Source of the DNA: Xanthobacteraceae bacterium
Lineage (GTDB): Bacteria; Pseudomonadota; Alphaproteobacteria; Rhizobiales; Xanthobacteraceae
Length of the DNA: 46,163 bases
Assembly (NCBI GenBank): GCA_030037645.1
Contig: JASHQI010000078.1
Span: 1 to 46,163, forward strand
Direction of reading: 5' to 3'
Position 1 is the stretch's first letter, and each line of letters begins with the position of its first letter. Of the stretch, positions 16,554-25,569 are shown one piece after another. The notes under the pieces were generated by a model, which saw nothing but the letters and a program-made list of their open reading frames with translations, had not been told where the DNA came from and did not search any database. Made by a program: the position numbers and the translations under genes.

Positions 16554-17600
16554 TCAGCGAAACGCCGGCATCACCTCGCGGGCAAACAGCCGCATCGATC
16601 GTTGCGCCTCGGCGAAATCGAGCGTACCGAAATTGATCTGCAGTGAGGCGTGCTCGAACTTGCCGACGCTGTCCTGCATGCGGCGGATGATGGTCTTGAT
16701 CTCGTCCGGCGTGCCGACCAGGGCGCCGCGCGCCTCGATCTGGTTCTCAAGCGTGAAATTCTTCATGCGGCCGATCGACTCGTCGTAGCCCTTGTAGTCC
16801 TTCGATTTGATTCCTTGGGTCCATTCGCCGGCGGCCTCGAACAGCGCGGTGAAGTAATCCTCGAACTGCTTGCGCGGAATTTCCCGCGCCAGCTTCGGAT
16901 CCTCGTGACAGAACATGTGGAATGCAATCATCACCTCGCCGTCACCAGGATGACCGGCGTCGCGCCAGGCCTTGCGGTAGATCGGGATCAAATCCTTTAG
17001 CGGGCCGATCGGGATCGACATCAGCGCGTGGCCGGCGCGGCCGGCAAACTCGAACGAATCCGCCGTGCGCGTCGAGGCGATATAGAATTTCGGCCGCGGT
17101 TTTTGCGTCGGCCGCGGCAGCGAGGTGACGTTGTCGAACGAATGAAACTGGCCATGATGGCTGACGTTCTCCCGCGTCAGCAGCAATTCCACCTGCTCCA
17201 GGCCTTCGCGGAAGCGCGCCACCGATTCGTCGGGCGAGATGCGAAAGCGCCGAAACTCGTGCGGCAGAAAGGCGCGGGCGAACCCGACGTCGAAGCGACC
17301 GCCGGAAATCGCGTCGAGCATTGCGATCTCGCCGGCGAGCTTGAGCGGATTATTGAACGCCGGCACCACGGCGCCGGTGACGAGCCGCATCCTCTTGGTG
17401 CGCGCCGCCGCCGCCGTCAGAAACAGGATCGGATTGGGGCTGTAGCCGCCGTAGCGCTCGAAATAATGTTCGACCGAGCGCGCGTGGCCGTAGCCGAGCT
17501 GATCGGCCTCCTCGGCGATATCGAGGCTTTGCGCAAAATACTCGGCAGGACTTTTGTCCTTGGGATGGAAATTCGGGAAGAACTGAACGCCGAACTGCAT
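16554..17600 (-). CDS. LLM-class flavin-dependent oxidoreductase
   Basis: A 348-residue bacterial-luciferase-like monooxygenase, expected to use reduced flavin and O2. Visible family parts are MQFGVQFFPNF at the N-terminus, YGHARSVEHYF with the conserved His, the GAVVPAFNNPLKLAGEIAMLDAISGGRFDVGFARAF-type flavin phosphate region (about residues 85-120), and FYIASTRTADSFEFAGRAGHALM. The start ATG at 17600 is supported by AAGGAAAA upstream. The gene is bracketed by palindromic repeats on both sides (16450-16550 and 17614-17683), setting it off from both neighbours. Substrate unknown. Confidence 0.88.
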   Translation of the reverse strand: MQFGVQFFPNFHPKDKSPAEYFAQSLDIAEEADQLGYGHARSVEHYFERYGGYSPNPILFLTAAAARTKRMRLVTGAVVPAFNNPLKLAGEIAMLDAISGGRFDVGFARAFLPHEFRRFRISPDESVARFREGLEQVELLLTRENVSHHGQFHSFDNVTSLPRPTQKPRPKFYIASTRTADSFEFAGRAGHALMSIPIGPLKDLIPIYRKAWRDAGHPGDGEVMIAFHMFCHEDPKLAREIPRKQFEDYFTALFEAAGEWTQGIKSKDYKGYDESIGRMKNFTLENQIEARGALVGTPDEIKTIIRRMQDSVGKFEHASLQINFGTLDFAEAQRSMRLFAREVMPAFR

Positions 17601-17613
17601 TATCGTTTTCCTT

Positions 17614-17683
17614 GTAGGGCGGATTAGTCGCAAAGCGGCGTAATCCGCCGATTGGTGGGTTACGCTTCGCTAACCCACCCTAC
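17614..17683. repeat. Palindromic repeat flanking the LLM gene (right)
   Basis: GTAGGG..CCCTAC outer arms. Inside are GGCGGATTA / TAATCCGCC (17618-17649) and GTGGGTTA-CGCTTCGC-TAACCCAC (17655-17678). This is a typical REP-type double hairpin. It lies between the LLM gene and the pRiA4b-type gene. Confidence 0.75.
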
Positions 17684-18267
17684 GTTTGCTCAGAATGACG
17701 TGTCGGCGCCTTGCGGCCAATATACCTCGAAAGCTCCGCCAGATTTTTCCGCAGCATCGCGGCATCGACCGCGTGTGGATCGAAATCCGGCGCGTCGAAA
17801 TCAAGCATCTCGTCGTGGTTGACGCTTGCCGGGTCGGCAATGGTGCGCAGATAGATTTCGTAGCCGACCGGACCGCCGATGTCGGCCGGCGGGCAGCGGC
17901 CCTCGGCGCGAGTGAGATGCGGATAGCTCACCCCGGGCTCGGCTGCGCCACGCGCGTCAAGCCGCACCGTGTGTTGCCAATCCTCGCCGAGCACATAGTC
18001 ATATTTGAACGTATCGCCGAGCGCCAAGATGTCCGCAAGCGTCGCCTGTTCGGGCGGCAATGGGTTGCGCTCGGCGTCGCAATCCTGCGAGCCCCAAACC
18101 GTATCGCCGGCCCGGAACTCGAACGGATGTCCGTTCTGCCAGCCGACGGCGATTTGCAGCACGAAATGCAGATCGTCGAGGCGGATGTCGACGGGCACAT
18201 CGACCACGCGCGCAACGCGCGGCGTCACGTCGTCGATCTCGATGCAAAGCCGCGCGATCTCGCTCAT
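17680..18267 (-). CDS. pRiA4b ORF-3-like protein
   Basis: A 195-residue protein with the plasmid pRiA4b ORF-3-like domain: LHFVLQIAVGWQNGHPFEF near residue 32, YDYVLGEDWQHTVRL near 88 and the CPPADIGGPVGYE block near 123. In many members this domain is associated with mobile elements (it is also found as a passenger in IS1096-type elements), but no transposase is visible here. The ATG at 18267 follows the amidohydrolase stop by 19 bases, so the two are likely co-transcribed. Biochemical function of the family is unknown. Confidence 0.83.
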   Translation of the reverse strand: MSEIARLCIEIDDVTPRVARVVDVPVDIRLDDLHFVLQIAVGWQNGHPFEFRAGDTVWGSQDCDAERNPLPPEQATLADILALGDTFKYDYVLGEDWQHTVRLDARGAAEPGVSYPHLTRAEGRCPPADIGGPVGYEIYLRTIADPASVNHDEMLDFDAPDFDPHAVDAAMLRKNLAELSRYIGRKAPTRHSEQT

Positions 18268-18286
18268 TGTCGATGACGGCGCAATG

Positions 18287-19588
18287 TCATTCCGCGGCCT
18301 GCTGGAACGTCAGCATCTCGTTCGGCCGGTCGAGATCGACGATCTTGCCGTCCTTGATGACCCAGGCGAGGTTCTTCAAATCCTGGAGGATCGCGATGTC
18401 GGCAATCGGATCCTTGTCCCACACGGTGATGTCGGCGAACTGGCCCGCTTTGACTTCGCCGACTTGGCCGTCGAGCCCGACCGCCATGGCGTTGTCGCGC
18501 GTCGCCGCCACAATCGCTTCCATCGGCGAATAGCCGCCGTGCTTGACGAAGATTTCCAGCTCCTTGGCGTGCAACTCGCCGTGGCGCGTGAACGAATTAT
18601 TGCCGGTGTCGGTGCCGACCAGAAGCCGGATACCGAGCTTGCGCGCCTTGTGCATCAACGCGCCAAGCAGCTCGTAGTGTCGTCCGAGCCGGTTGAAATC
18701 GAGCTGCACCTGCTCGGCGCCGACTTTCTGTTGTTTGCCGAGCTCGACCACGACGGCGAGGAACGTCGCGGTCGGCAGGATCGGCATGCCGGCCTTGGCG
18801 ACTGCATCGAGATCACGATCGGTGGCGAGGTCGGCATGCACGATCCAGTCGACGCCGGCTTCGGCCGCGGCGCGCGTCGAGCCGGCGCCGCGCGAATGGA
18901 TCGCGACTTTGAGGTTGCGGCGATGCGCCTCGCCGACCACGGCCGCGATTTCCTCCTTCGCCAGCATCTGCGATTCGCCGGAACGGCTGTCCGCCATCTT
19001 GATGAAGTTGACGCCGTGCTTGCCCTGGCGGCGCACCTCGGTGACCATCTCGTCGGCGGTGTTGCACAGTTTGCCGATCGAATGATCGGGCGTGCCCTCC
19101 CATGACGGCTCGTCGTCCTCGATGCAGCCATAGGTGACGATCATGCGGCCGGCGACGAACATGCGCGGGCCCTCCATCAGGCCGAGCCGGATGGCGTCGC
19201 GCACGCCGACATCGGTGAACCAGGTGCCGCCCGGCACCGAAATGCTGGTGACGCCGGCGCGCAGCACCTTCTGCGCGCTGCGCGCGGATTTGAGCGTGGA
19301 GAATTCCGGCCGCGTGGTGCCTTTGCCTTTGCCCTCGCCCTTGATCAGCGGATAGCCGTAGGACATGTGGCAATGCGCGTCGATCAGGCCGGGCATGACC
19401 CACTTGCCGGCGGTGTCGATCGCCTCGACGTTGTTGCGATCCTCGACGTGCAGGTCGGGCGGCAGCGCGCCGACGCTCTTGATGCGGTTGCCTTCGATGA
19501 CGATGGCGTCGTTGCGGCTCGATGGCTTGCCCGAGCCGTCGATCAATATGCCGTTGCGAATGACGAGGGTTCTTTTGGCGGCGCTCAT
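18287..19588 (-). CDS. Amidohydrolase (metal-dependent hydrolase / prolidase-like)
   Basis: A 433-residue amidohydrolase-superfamily enzyme. The N-terminal beta-sandwich strand LVIRNGILIDGSG is followed by the metal site VMPGLIDAHCHMS (His-x-His, about residue 71). Further ligands are FIKMADS (Lys), VAIHSRG, WIVHADLAT and LLVGTDTGNN (Asp). The C-terminal VGEVKAGQFADITVWDKDP closes the sandwich. These features point to hydrolysis of an amide, lactam or imide-type bond; the exact substrate is open. The ATG at 19588 has GGAGAGGCCC before it. It is the first gene of a probable two-gene unit with the pRiA4b-like gene. Confidence 0.87.
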   Translation of the reverse strand: MSAAKRTLVIRNGILIDGSGKPSSRNDAIVIEGNRIKSVGALPPDLHVEDRNNVEAIDTAGKWVMPGLIDAHCHMSYGYPLIKGEGKGKGTTRPEFSTLKSARSAQKVLRAGVTSISVPGGTWFTDVGVRDAIRLGLMEGPRMFVAGRMIVTYGCIEDDEPSWEGTPDHSIGKLCNTADEMVTEVRRQGKHGVNFIKMADSRSGESQMLAKEEIAAVVGEAHRRNLKVAIHSRGAGSTRAAAEAGVDWIVHADLATDRDLDAVAKAGMPILPTATFLAVVVELGKQQKVGAEQVQLDFNRLGRHYELLGALMHKARKLGIRLLVGTDTGNNSFTRHGELHAKELEIFVKHGGYSPMEAIVAATRDNAMAVGLDGQVGEVKAGQFADITVWDKDPIADIAILQDLKNLAWVIKDGKIVDLDRPNEMLTFQQAAE

Positions 19589-20182
19589 GGGCCTCTCCGG
19601 GGGAATTCTTTTGCTTTCAGGGCATTATACAACGCCGCGGTCAGTAAGCGAGAGCGTAGTCGCCTCATGCTCCCCCGCTATCGCGGGGGGAGGATGAAAA
19701 AGGAATCCCGTTCTCGCGACGCGGGCGCGCCCGAGGCACGTCCGTCACTGCCAGGCGAGGCACGAAACGGTCCAGAACGCGTCAGCGCTATGGACGGCTT
19801 CGCAGCGCTTGCAACGACGGATGGCAAGGACGAAAGAAAAGCGTAACGCCGAGAGACGCGTATTGCCACCGTCCGCGCCACGCCAGCGAATGTTGCCACT
19901 CGCTCGCGCTTCGGGCGCGGTGCGCGTCCTGCGGGACGCGCTCGCCTGTCGGCGTTCCACCACGGCGCTTGCTGCAGCGAACGAACGCCGCAGTTCAACT
20001 CCAGCGACGCACTTCCTGGAACGGACGACGCGGAAGCGGGCGTTATCCGCCCCCTGTCGCCCAGTGCAGCGAGTTTTTCCTCGCAGACCGACCCATCTGA
20101 GAAGCCGAGTGGCTCATTTTGCCGTGATGCACAATGCAACTGGCGCTGGTAAGCTGTGGCCGTCGGCTTGAAGGGGGCGAGC
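19589..20182. other. Large intergenic region, no supported gene
   Basis: 594 bases between divergently transcribed genes. A GC hairpin CTCCCCCGC-TAT-CGCGGGGGGAG lies at about 19669-19692. Open frames exist on both strands but are Arg-rich, overlap each other and match no family I know. Ribosome site AAGGGGG for the next gene is at 20171-20177. Confidence 0.45.
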
Positions 20183-21172
20183 ATGAGGCGACGCCAGTTC
20201 ATCATGCTACTCGGCGGTGCGGCAGCAGGGCCGCTCGCAGCGCGTGGACAACAGCAAGGGCGAGTGCGTCGGATCGGCGTATTGATACAACTTGCCGAGA
20301 GTGATCCCGAAGGACAGGCTCGTCTTGCTGCGTTCCGCAACGAGTTGCAAATGCGGGGTTGGCGAGTAGGAGACGATCTTCAGATCGGCGTCCGTTGGGC
20401 CACGTCAAATGATGAGCGCGCAAGAGTCGCAGTGGCAGAATTGCTGAAATTGAACCCTGATTTGATTTTTGCCAATTCCAGTGTGTCGCTCCGCGCCGCA
20501 CAGCAGGCAACGCGAACGCTGCCCATTGTGTTCACCACTGTTATCGACCCAGTCGGCCAAGGATTTGTTGCGAGTCTGGCGCATCCAGGTGGAAACACAA
20601 CCGGCTTTTCTTATCTGGAGCCTTCTGTCGGCGGAAAATGGCTTGACCTGCTCAAGCAGACCGCGCCGCGTGTAACCCATGTAGCGTTCATGTTCAATCC
20701 GCAGCGCGGCCCTTATAGTGAAGGCATGTCAAAGTTTGCGGCGGAAGCTGCACAGCAACTCTCCGTGCAGTACACCGCTGCGCCAGTTTACGAGGCTGCA
20801 GATATTGCAAGTGTTATGACCACGTTGGTGCGCGAGCCGGGCGGGGGTTTGATCGTTTCCCCTGACGCGTTCACGGTCACCCATGGAACAGGCATCATCG
20901 ATCTCGCCTTGCGGAACGCACTGCCATCGATTTTTGCCGAACGGAACTTCGCTGCGGCTGGTGGTCTGGTTTCTTACGGCGCTGACTATGTAGAGCACTA
21001 CCGGCAGGCAGCGATCTATGTTGACCGTATCCTGCGCGGCGAAAAGCCCGCTGATCTTCCCGTGCAGCAGCCAGCCAAATTCGATCTGGTGATCAATCTC
21101 AAAACTGCTAAGGCGCTCGGTATCACCGTGCCGCAAGCGCTTCTTGTCGCCGCCGACGAGGTGATCGAATAA
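20183..21172 (+). CDS. ABC-type substrate-binding protein (TrpX/DUF534 type), orphan
   Basis: A 329-residue secreted receptor. The N-terminus MRRRQFIMLLGGAAAGPLAA has a twin-Arg-like start and a cleavable hydrophobic signal. The mature protein is a periplasmic-binding fold of the ABC_sub_bind family: RIGVLIQLAE, GWRVGDDLQIGVRWA, LIFANSSVSLRAAQQATRTLPIVF and GKWLDLLKQTAPRVTHVAF are characteristic. No permease or ATPase is adjacent, which is common for this family in Bradyrhizobium. The base composition is lower in GC than the catabolic genes on either side. Ligand unknown. Start ATG with AAGGGGG upstream. Confidence 0.85.
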   Translation: MRRRQFIMLLGGAAAGPLAARGQQQGRVRRIGVLIQLAESDPEGQARLAAFRNELQMRGWRVGDDLQIGVRWATSNDERARVAVAELLKLNPDLIFANSSVSLRAAQQATRTLPIVFTTVIDPVGQGFVASLAHPGGNTTGFSYLEPSVGGKWLDLLKQTAPRVTHVAFMFNPQRGPYSEGMSKFAAEAAQQLSVQYTAAPVYEAADIASVMTTLVREPGGGLIVSPDAFTVTHGTGIIDLALRNALPSIFAERNFAAAGGLVSYGADYVEHYRQAAIYVDRILRGEKPADLPVQQPAKFDLVINLKTAKALGITVPQALLVAADEVIE

Positions 21173-21412
21173 TGATGCCATTTGCTGCACCGGCTCACGG
21201 CAGAAATTGGTACAAAGCGGACGTTTTGCAATCAGGCAGTAACGTCAGCTTTTGACCAGCAACGGTCATCGCTTGGCATTTTTTTTGTCACGCACAACAC
21301 AGCCCTTGTCTCGTGATGTGGTCAAGGTGTAGTCCTCGGTCGGGGGAAAGGCGCGAAAGAATTGTTGCGCTGGCCCTCCGCCATGCCCGGACCCGGATCG
21401 TCGCAGGATGAG

Positions 21413-23824
21413 CTATGCACGTCCGGCCAAGGCCGCCTCCTCTCCAGCCGCATCCACAAATGCGTCCTTGCCGATGTCGAGGCGCACCCAAGAAATCTCG
21501 CCGGTGAAGCGTCCAAAGGGCGTCTCATAGTCCTCCGTGACTGGAGCGCCGTTATCGATGCCGATATCGGTGAAGTCGTCGGCCGAGAAGATAAAGGGGA
21601 CGGTGCGCAGAACCCGTGCCTCTCCCACTTTCTGGCCGTCGACAGAAAGTGTGCCTACGCCGCCCTTGCCGACACCACCGCCGTCGTATTTGAACTCGTA
21701 GCGGATGGTGTGCTTGCCGGGCGCCAACGGCTGCGTTGCCCGCGCATAGACGTGGTCGAAGCCAAAAAAGTTATAGCAATGGGCAGGTACGCCGCTTTTC
21801 AGATACAGGCCCCACCCGCCGAACCGTCCTCCTTGAACGATGATGGCGCCGCTCGCCTTGTCATCGGGCACCGTAATTTCGGCAGTTACCACGTGGGATT
21901 TGTTTTTGATGTCGAGAACCGTGTTCTCGTTCATATGACTCATGCCGGGATACAATGTTTGCGATGTGCGTCCCGCCAGCAGATCGGGTCTTCCTGCGAG
22001 AGCGGGGATAGCCCGCTCGATTCTGCGATCATCCAGCGGAAACACGTTGTATTTGGCGCCTTCCAATAGGAAGAGTTGCTGCAGCTCCTTCAATTTCGCT
22101 GGATTTTGCGCGGCTATGTTGTTCGCCTGCGTCCAGTCGTCAGGGGCATAGAGCTCCCAAACGTCGTCCTCGATTTTGGGGAGTTTGGTGTTCAACAACC
22201 ACGGTATGCTGTGCCTGGTGCAGGCTGTCCACCCCTCGTGGTAAATGCCGCGGTTGACGAACATTTCGAAATACTGCGTCGTGTGCCGTTCCGCCGCCTT
22301 CGCGTCATCGAACGAATAGGCAAAGCTCGTCCCTTCGATCGGCTGCTGCTGAATGCCGTCCACGAATTCCGGCGCCGGTAGTTTCGTTGCCTCCAGGATC
22401 GTCGGCACAACATCAATCACGTGGCAGAACTGTTGGCGCAATTCGCCCTTGGCCTTGATGCCGGCGGGCCAGTGAACGATCATACCGTTGCGCGTGCCGC
22501 CCCAATGCGAAGCCACCTGCTTGGTCCATTGGTAAGGCGTGTCCATCGCGTGCGCCCAACCAACGGGATAATGGGGATACGTCATCGGACCGCCGATCTC
22601 GTCGAGATGCGGCAGGATTTGGGACGCGCTTTGAACAATGCCGTTCAGGGCCGCCAGCTCATTAAAAGCGCCCTGTGGGCCGCCTTCGCCGCTGGCGCCA
22701 TTATCGCCCAGAATGTAGAGGAACAGAGTGTTGTCAGCCTGGCCCATGGCTTGCAGCGCATCCACGATCCGGCCGACCTGGACATCGGTGTGATCGGCGA
22801 AGCCCGCATAGGCTTCCATCAGGCGCGCCGCCACCCGCTTTTCGTCGGCTGACAAAGAATCCCATGCCGGTATTTCTTGCGGCCGTTCGGTCAACCGGGC
22901 GTCCTGCGGAATGACGCCAAGCTGCTTTTGTCGCGCGAATATCTGCTCGCGCTGCTGATCCCAACCTGCATCGAATTTGCCGCGATACTTTTCCATGTAT
23001 GATTTGGGCACATGAAACGGCGCGTGCACGGCCCCGTATGACACATACGCGAAAAAGGGCTTATCGGGAGTCATCGTCTTTTGCTCGCGCATGTAGGCGA
23101 TCGCGCGCGTCGTCATGTCTTCGCTGAAATGATAGTTGGGCTCGTCCGGCGTCGGCACCGGTTCTGTCCCATTGAACAGCGTCGGCTGCCATTGATTGGT
23201 TTCGCCACCGACGAACCCATAGAACCGCTCGAAACCATCACCGGTCGGCCAGCGGTCAAACGGTCCTGACGCGCTCGTTTCCCACACCGGCGTCTGGTGC
23301 ATCTTGCCGAACGCGGCTGTGTTGTAGCCGTTGAGCTTGAGTACCTGGGCGATCGTTGCTGCGCTGTCGGGCCGCACGGATGTGTATCCGGGGAATCCCG
23401 TGGCGAGCTCCGTAATCGACGCCATGTTGACCGAATGATGGTTGCGTCCAGTCAAGAGAGCTTGACGCGTGGGCGAGCAAAGCGCCGTGGTATGGAAACG
23501 AGTATAGGTCAATCCATCTTTTGCAAGCTGCTCCGCGACCGGCATGTTGCACGGCCCGCCGTAGGCGCTCGATGCGCCAAAGCCCATATCGTCGAGCAGC
23601 ACAATAACAACGTTCGGCGCGCCCTGCGGGGCGCGCAGTGGCTGGATAGTCGGCGCACGCGCATCGCGCGCGTCGAGTGCCGTGACGCCTTTCGATTTCT
23701 GCTGTGGGATCGGGAGCGCAGTTCGACTGTCGATTGGCGTCTGCGCTTTCGCGCCAGTGATCGTTCCAAGCGCCGTAAGCAGCGCGCCTCTGGCGGTCGT
23801 CAACAGTAGCTTGCGTCGATTCAT
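21413..23824 (-). CDS. Arylsulfatase, Cys-type, Tat-exported
   Basis: An 803-residue sulfatase. MNRRKLLLTTARGALLTALG is a twin-Arg signal. NVVIVLLDDMGFG supplies the metal-binding Asp pair, and CSPTR (Cys about 116) followed by LLTGR is the formylglycine site, requiring conversion of Cys to formylglycine. The large C-terminal part after about residue 550 (WELYAPDDWTQANNIA, GGRFGGWGLYLKSG) matches the long arylsulfatase subgroup. Start 23824 is preferred over 23833 because AAGGG lies nine bases before it. Immediately upstream is the C-terminal remnant of a formylglycine-generating enzyme, so activation would need a maturase elsewhere in the genome. Confidence 0.93.
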   Translation of the reverse strand: MNRRKLLLTTARGALLTALGTITGAKAQTPIDSRTALPIPQQKSKGVTALDARDARAPTIQPLRAPQGAPNVVIVLLDDMGFGASSAYGGPCNMPVAEQLAKDGLTYTRFHTTALCSPTRQALLTGRNHHSVNMASITELATGFPGYTSVRPDSAATIAQVLKLNGYNTAAFGKMHQTPVWETSASGPFDRWPTGDGFERFYGFVGGETNQWQPTLFNGTEPVPTPDEPNYHFSEDMTTRAIAYMREQKTMTPDKPFFAYVSYGAVHAPFHVPKSYMEKYRGKFDAGWDQQREQIFARQKQLGVIPQDARLTERPQEIPAWDSLSADEKRVAARLMEAYAGFADHTDVQVGRIVDALQAMGQADNTLFLYILGDNGASGEGGPQGAFNELAALNGIVQSASQILPHLDEIGGPMTYPHYPVGWAHAMDTPYQWTKQVASHWGGTRNGMIVHWPAGIKAKGELRQQFCHVIDVVPTILEATKLPAPEFVDGIQQQPIEGTSFAYSFDDAKAAERHTTQYFEMFVNRGIYHEGWTACTRHSIPWLLNTKLPKIEDDVWELYAPDDWTQANNIAAQNPAKLKELQQLFLLEGAKYNVFPLDDRRIERAIPALAGRPDLLAGRTSQTLYPGMSHMNENTVLDIKNKSHVVTAEITVPDDKASGAIIVQGGRFGGWGLYLKSGVPAHCYNFFGFDHVYARATQPLAPGKHTIRYEFKYDGGGVGKGGVGTLSVDGQKVGEARVLRTVPFIFSADDFTDIGIDNGAPVTEDYETPFGRFTGEISWVRLDIGKDAFVDAAGEEAALAGRA

Positions 23825-23853
23825 GGGAGTCATCCCTTCATCGTGTTCATGAT

Positions 23854-23937
23854 CTATGTCGCTCTGCGCAGGACGCAGCGAAATCCGACATCGCTCGTCG
23901 ATGTATCGACCGGCTGCGGGTGGCGCGCCGCCGGTCT
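23854..23937 (-). pseudogene. Remnant of formylglycine-generating enzyme (C-terminal end)
   Basis: The last 27 codons before the stop read RPAARHPQPVDTSTS then DVGFRCVLRRAT. This is the typical C-terminus of bacterial and human SUMF1-type formylglycine-generating enzymes (RYR.AAR..Q..D...S..GFRC). The preceding family sequence with the catalytic Cys pair (KGGS..C....C) is absent: upstream the frame turns into unrelated sequence and then into a dispersed repeat at 24131-24156. The stop is 29 bases from the sulfatase start, as expected for an original maturase-sulfatase operon. Identification is from remembered family sequence, not from a search. Confidence 0.7.
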
Positions 23938-24300
23938 CTCAGTCACCGACGCCCAAAGGTTCGTTGTCTTGTTTTCTGTCGGTGAGTGTTGACGATACGC
24001 TCTTGTTGTGACGGTAGCGAGTCGATTCCGACGGCAAATTAGGGCTAACGGTTCGAAATGAGGACAGCAGCGATGACCTAGCTTCCCTCTGGTTTCGGGC
24101 TGTCTACGAGGGGTCGGATTTTGGCACTCGATTGCTTCGCTTCGCTCGCAATGACGAATTAATTCGACCGGGATACGCGCTAGGATTTTCCACTTGACGA
24201 ACATGTTGGCGCGTCGGCTCCATGTCCGCCTTCTGGGCAAGGCAGATATAGCGAGAGCATGCCCGCGCTCGTCACGGGCGCCACGTCTTGGAGGAGCTTC
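23938..24300. other. Gene-free stretch with dispersed repeat
   Basis: 363 bases between the FGE remnant and the FAD monooxygenase. It includes ATTGCTTCGC-TTCGCTCGCAATGACG at 24131-24156, a dispersed element widely seen in Bradyrhizobium-type genomes. An open frame runs across it on the minus strand, but it is a translation of repeat sequence. No promoter is evident. Confidence 0.5.
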
Positions 24301-25548
24301 TCAAAAATGCGCGGCGAGACCATGGGCGTTAACGATGTCCCGGACCTGGTCGCTGCGCGTGCCGTGGGCGCGCAGCACGTCGTCGATGTCGCGATGCAGC
24401 TCCGAAGCGGCGCGCGCTTCGCGCGGCTTGAGCTGGGCGCTCAGATACGCGCCCTGGTCGCGCCCGAGCGCCACCATGGCGGCGCCGAACGGCTGCTGCA
24501 CGCGTTGATAGCGCGCCAGCCCGGCGTCGAGATCGGCGCCGGCGTCGCGCAAGGAGTCGGCCAGGCTCGCCGCATCGAGCGCGGCCTTGGTGGTGCCGGC
24601 GCCGACATGCGGGCGCGCCACGAATGCTGCGTCGCCGACCAACGCGGCGCGGCCGAATACGAGCTGCGGCGATTCGAGATCGAAGATCGGCTGGAAGAAC
24701 GGCTCGGTACGGACAAAAATCTCGGCGATCTGCGGCGCCACCAGCGTCTGCGCCTCGGACTTGACGCGCGCAATCACGTCGCGTCGGATCAAAGGCGGCG
24801 GGATGCCGGCCGTGTGGTGACGACCTCCTTCGTCGGTCGATAGATCGGCGAGCGTTTCGGGAGCGGCCGGCCGATACCAGACGATGTTATAGGCACGGCG
24901 GCCGACCTGCGTGTCGTTATCGCGCCCCGGCACCGGATAGGCCAGCAACTGCTCGCCCTCCGGCAAGCAGAATGTGTACAGCTCGAAAATCTCGCGCCGG
25001 ATGTGTTGCGGAATCTCTGCTTCGTCGAGCACCGCGCGCCAGGCAACATAGCCGGCATAAACGGGCTGCGCCTGCGGCAAATATTGCTCGCGCACCGTGG
25101 AGCGCACGCCGTCGGCCCCGACCAACAAGTCGCCGGCCTCGCGTGAGCCATCCTCGAATATCGCGGTGACAACGTCGCCATGCTGCGCAATACGGGTGAG
25201 CTCTTCGCCGAGGCGATAGCTTTGCTCTGGCAGCGCGTCGCGCAGCGCACGGTAGAGCCGCGCCCAGCCGCTCATGGTGCGCACCGTCGGCTGCTCGACG
25301 ATGATCTTGCCGTCGCGGTCGAGGCACACGACCTTGGGCACCTTAATGCCCATCGAATCGTCGAACACCACACCGGCGCGCTTGAGGATGGCGATGAGCT
25401 GCGGATGCGTGCCGAGTCCGACGCCGCGACTCGCCAACTCTTCGGCGTTGCGCTCGAACACCACCGCGTCCCAGCCGGTCGCGCGCAGAAGGTGCGCCGC
25501 GATGAGCCCGCCGAGCGAGCCGCCGATGACGAGAGCGCGGCGGGTCAT
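24301..25548 (-). CDS. FAD-dependent monooxygenase, 2,6-dihydroxypyridine hydroxylase-like
   Basis: A 415-residue class A flavoprotein hydroxylase. ALVIGGSLGGLIAAHLL is the FAD Rossmann motif, VVFER the ribose-binding acid, LLVGADGVRSTVR the DG motif, and AALVGDAAFVARPHVGAGTTKAALDA the GD motif. The last is close to 2,6-dihydroxypyridine 3-monooxygenase and related pyridine/aromatic hydroxylases (RPH.G.G..KA). It would insert one oxygen atom into an activated ring using NAD(P)H. Start ATG at 25548. It ends close to the gene-free stretch upstream of the sulfatase; no ring-cleavage gene is adjacent except possibly the VOC protein upstream at 25690. Confidence 0.88.
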   Translation of the reverse strand: MTRRALVIGGSLGGLIAAHLLRATGWDAVVFERNAEELASRGVGLGTHPQLIAILKRAGVVFDDSMGIKVPKVVCLDRDGKIIVEQPTVRTMSGWARLYRALRDALPEQSYRLGEELTRIAQHGDVVTAIFEDGSREAGDLLVGADGVRSTVREQYLPQAQPVYAGYVAWRAVLDEAEIPQHIRREIFELYTFCLPEGEQLLAYPVPGRDNDTQVGRRAYNIVWYRPAAPETLADLSTDEGGRHHTAGIPPPLIRRDVIARVKSEAQTLVAPQIAEIFVRTEPFFQPIFDLESPQLVFGRAALVGDAAFVARPHVGAGTTKAALDAASLADSLRDAGADLDAGLARYQRVQQPFGAAMVALGRDQGAYLSAQLKPREARAASELHRDIDDVLRAHGTRSDQVRDIVNAHGLAAHF

Positions 25549-25569
25549 TTGCGCATGCGTTGGCTGTCA

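Noticed and set aside
19678-20340. A minus-strand gene in the 19.6-20.2 kb gap
   Set aside because: It runs into the binding-protein gene and has no recognisable motif.
23854-24240. A complete 128-residue gene on the minus strand
   Set aside because: Only the last 27 codons look like a protein family (FGE); the rest translates a dispersed repeat and unrelated sequence.
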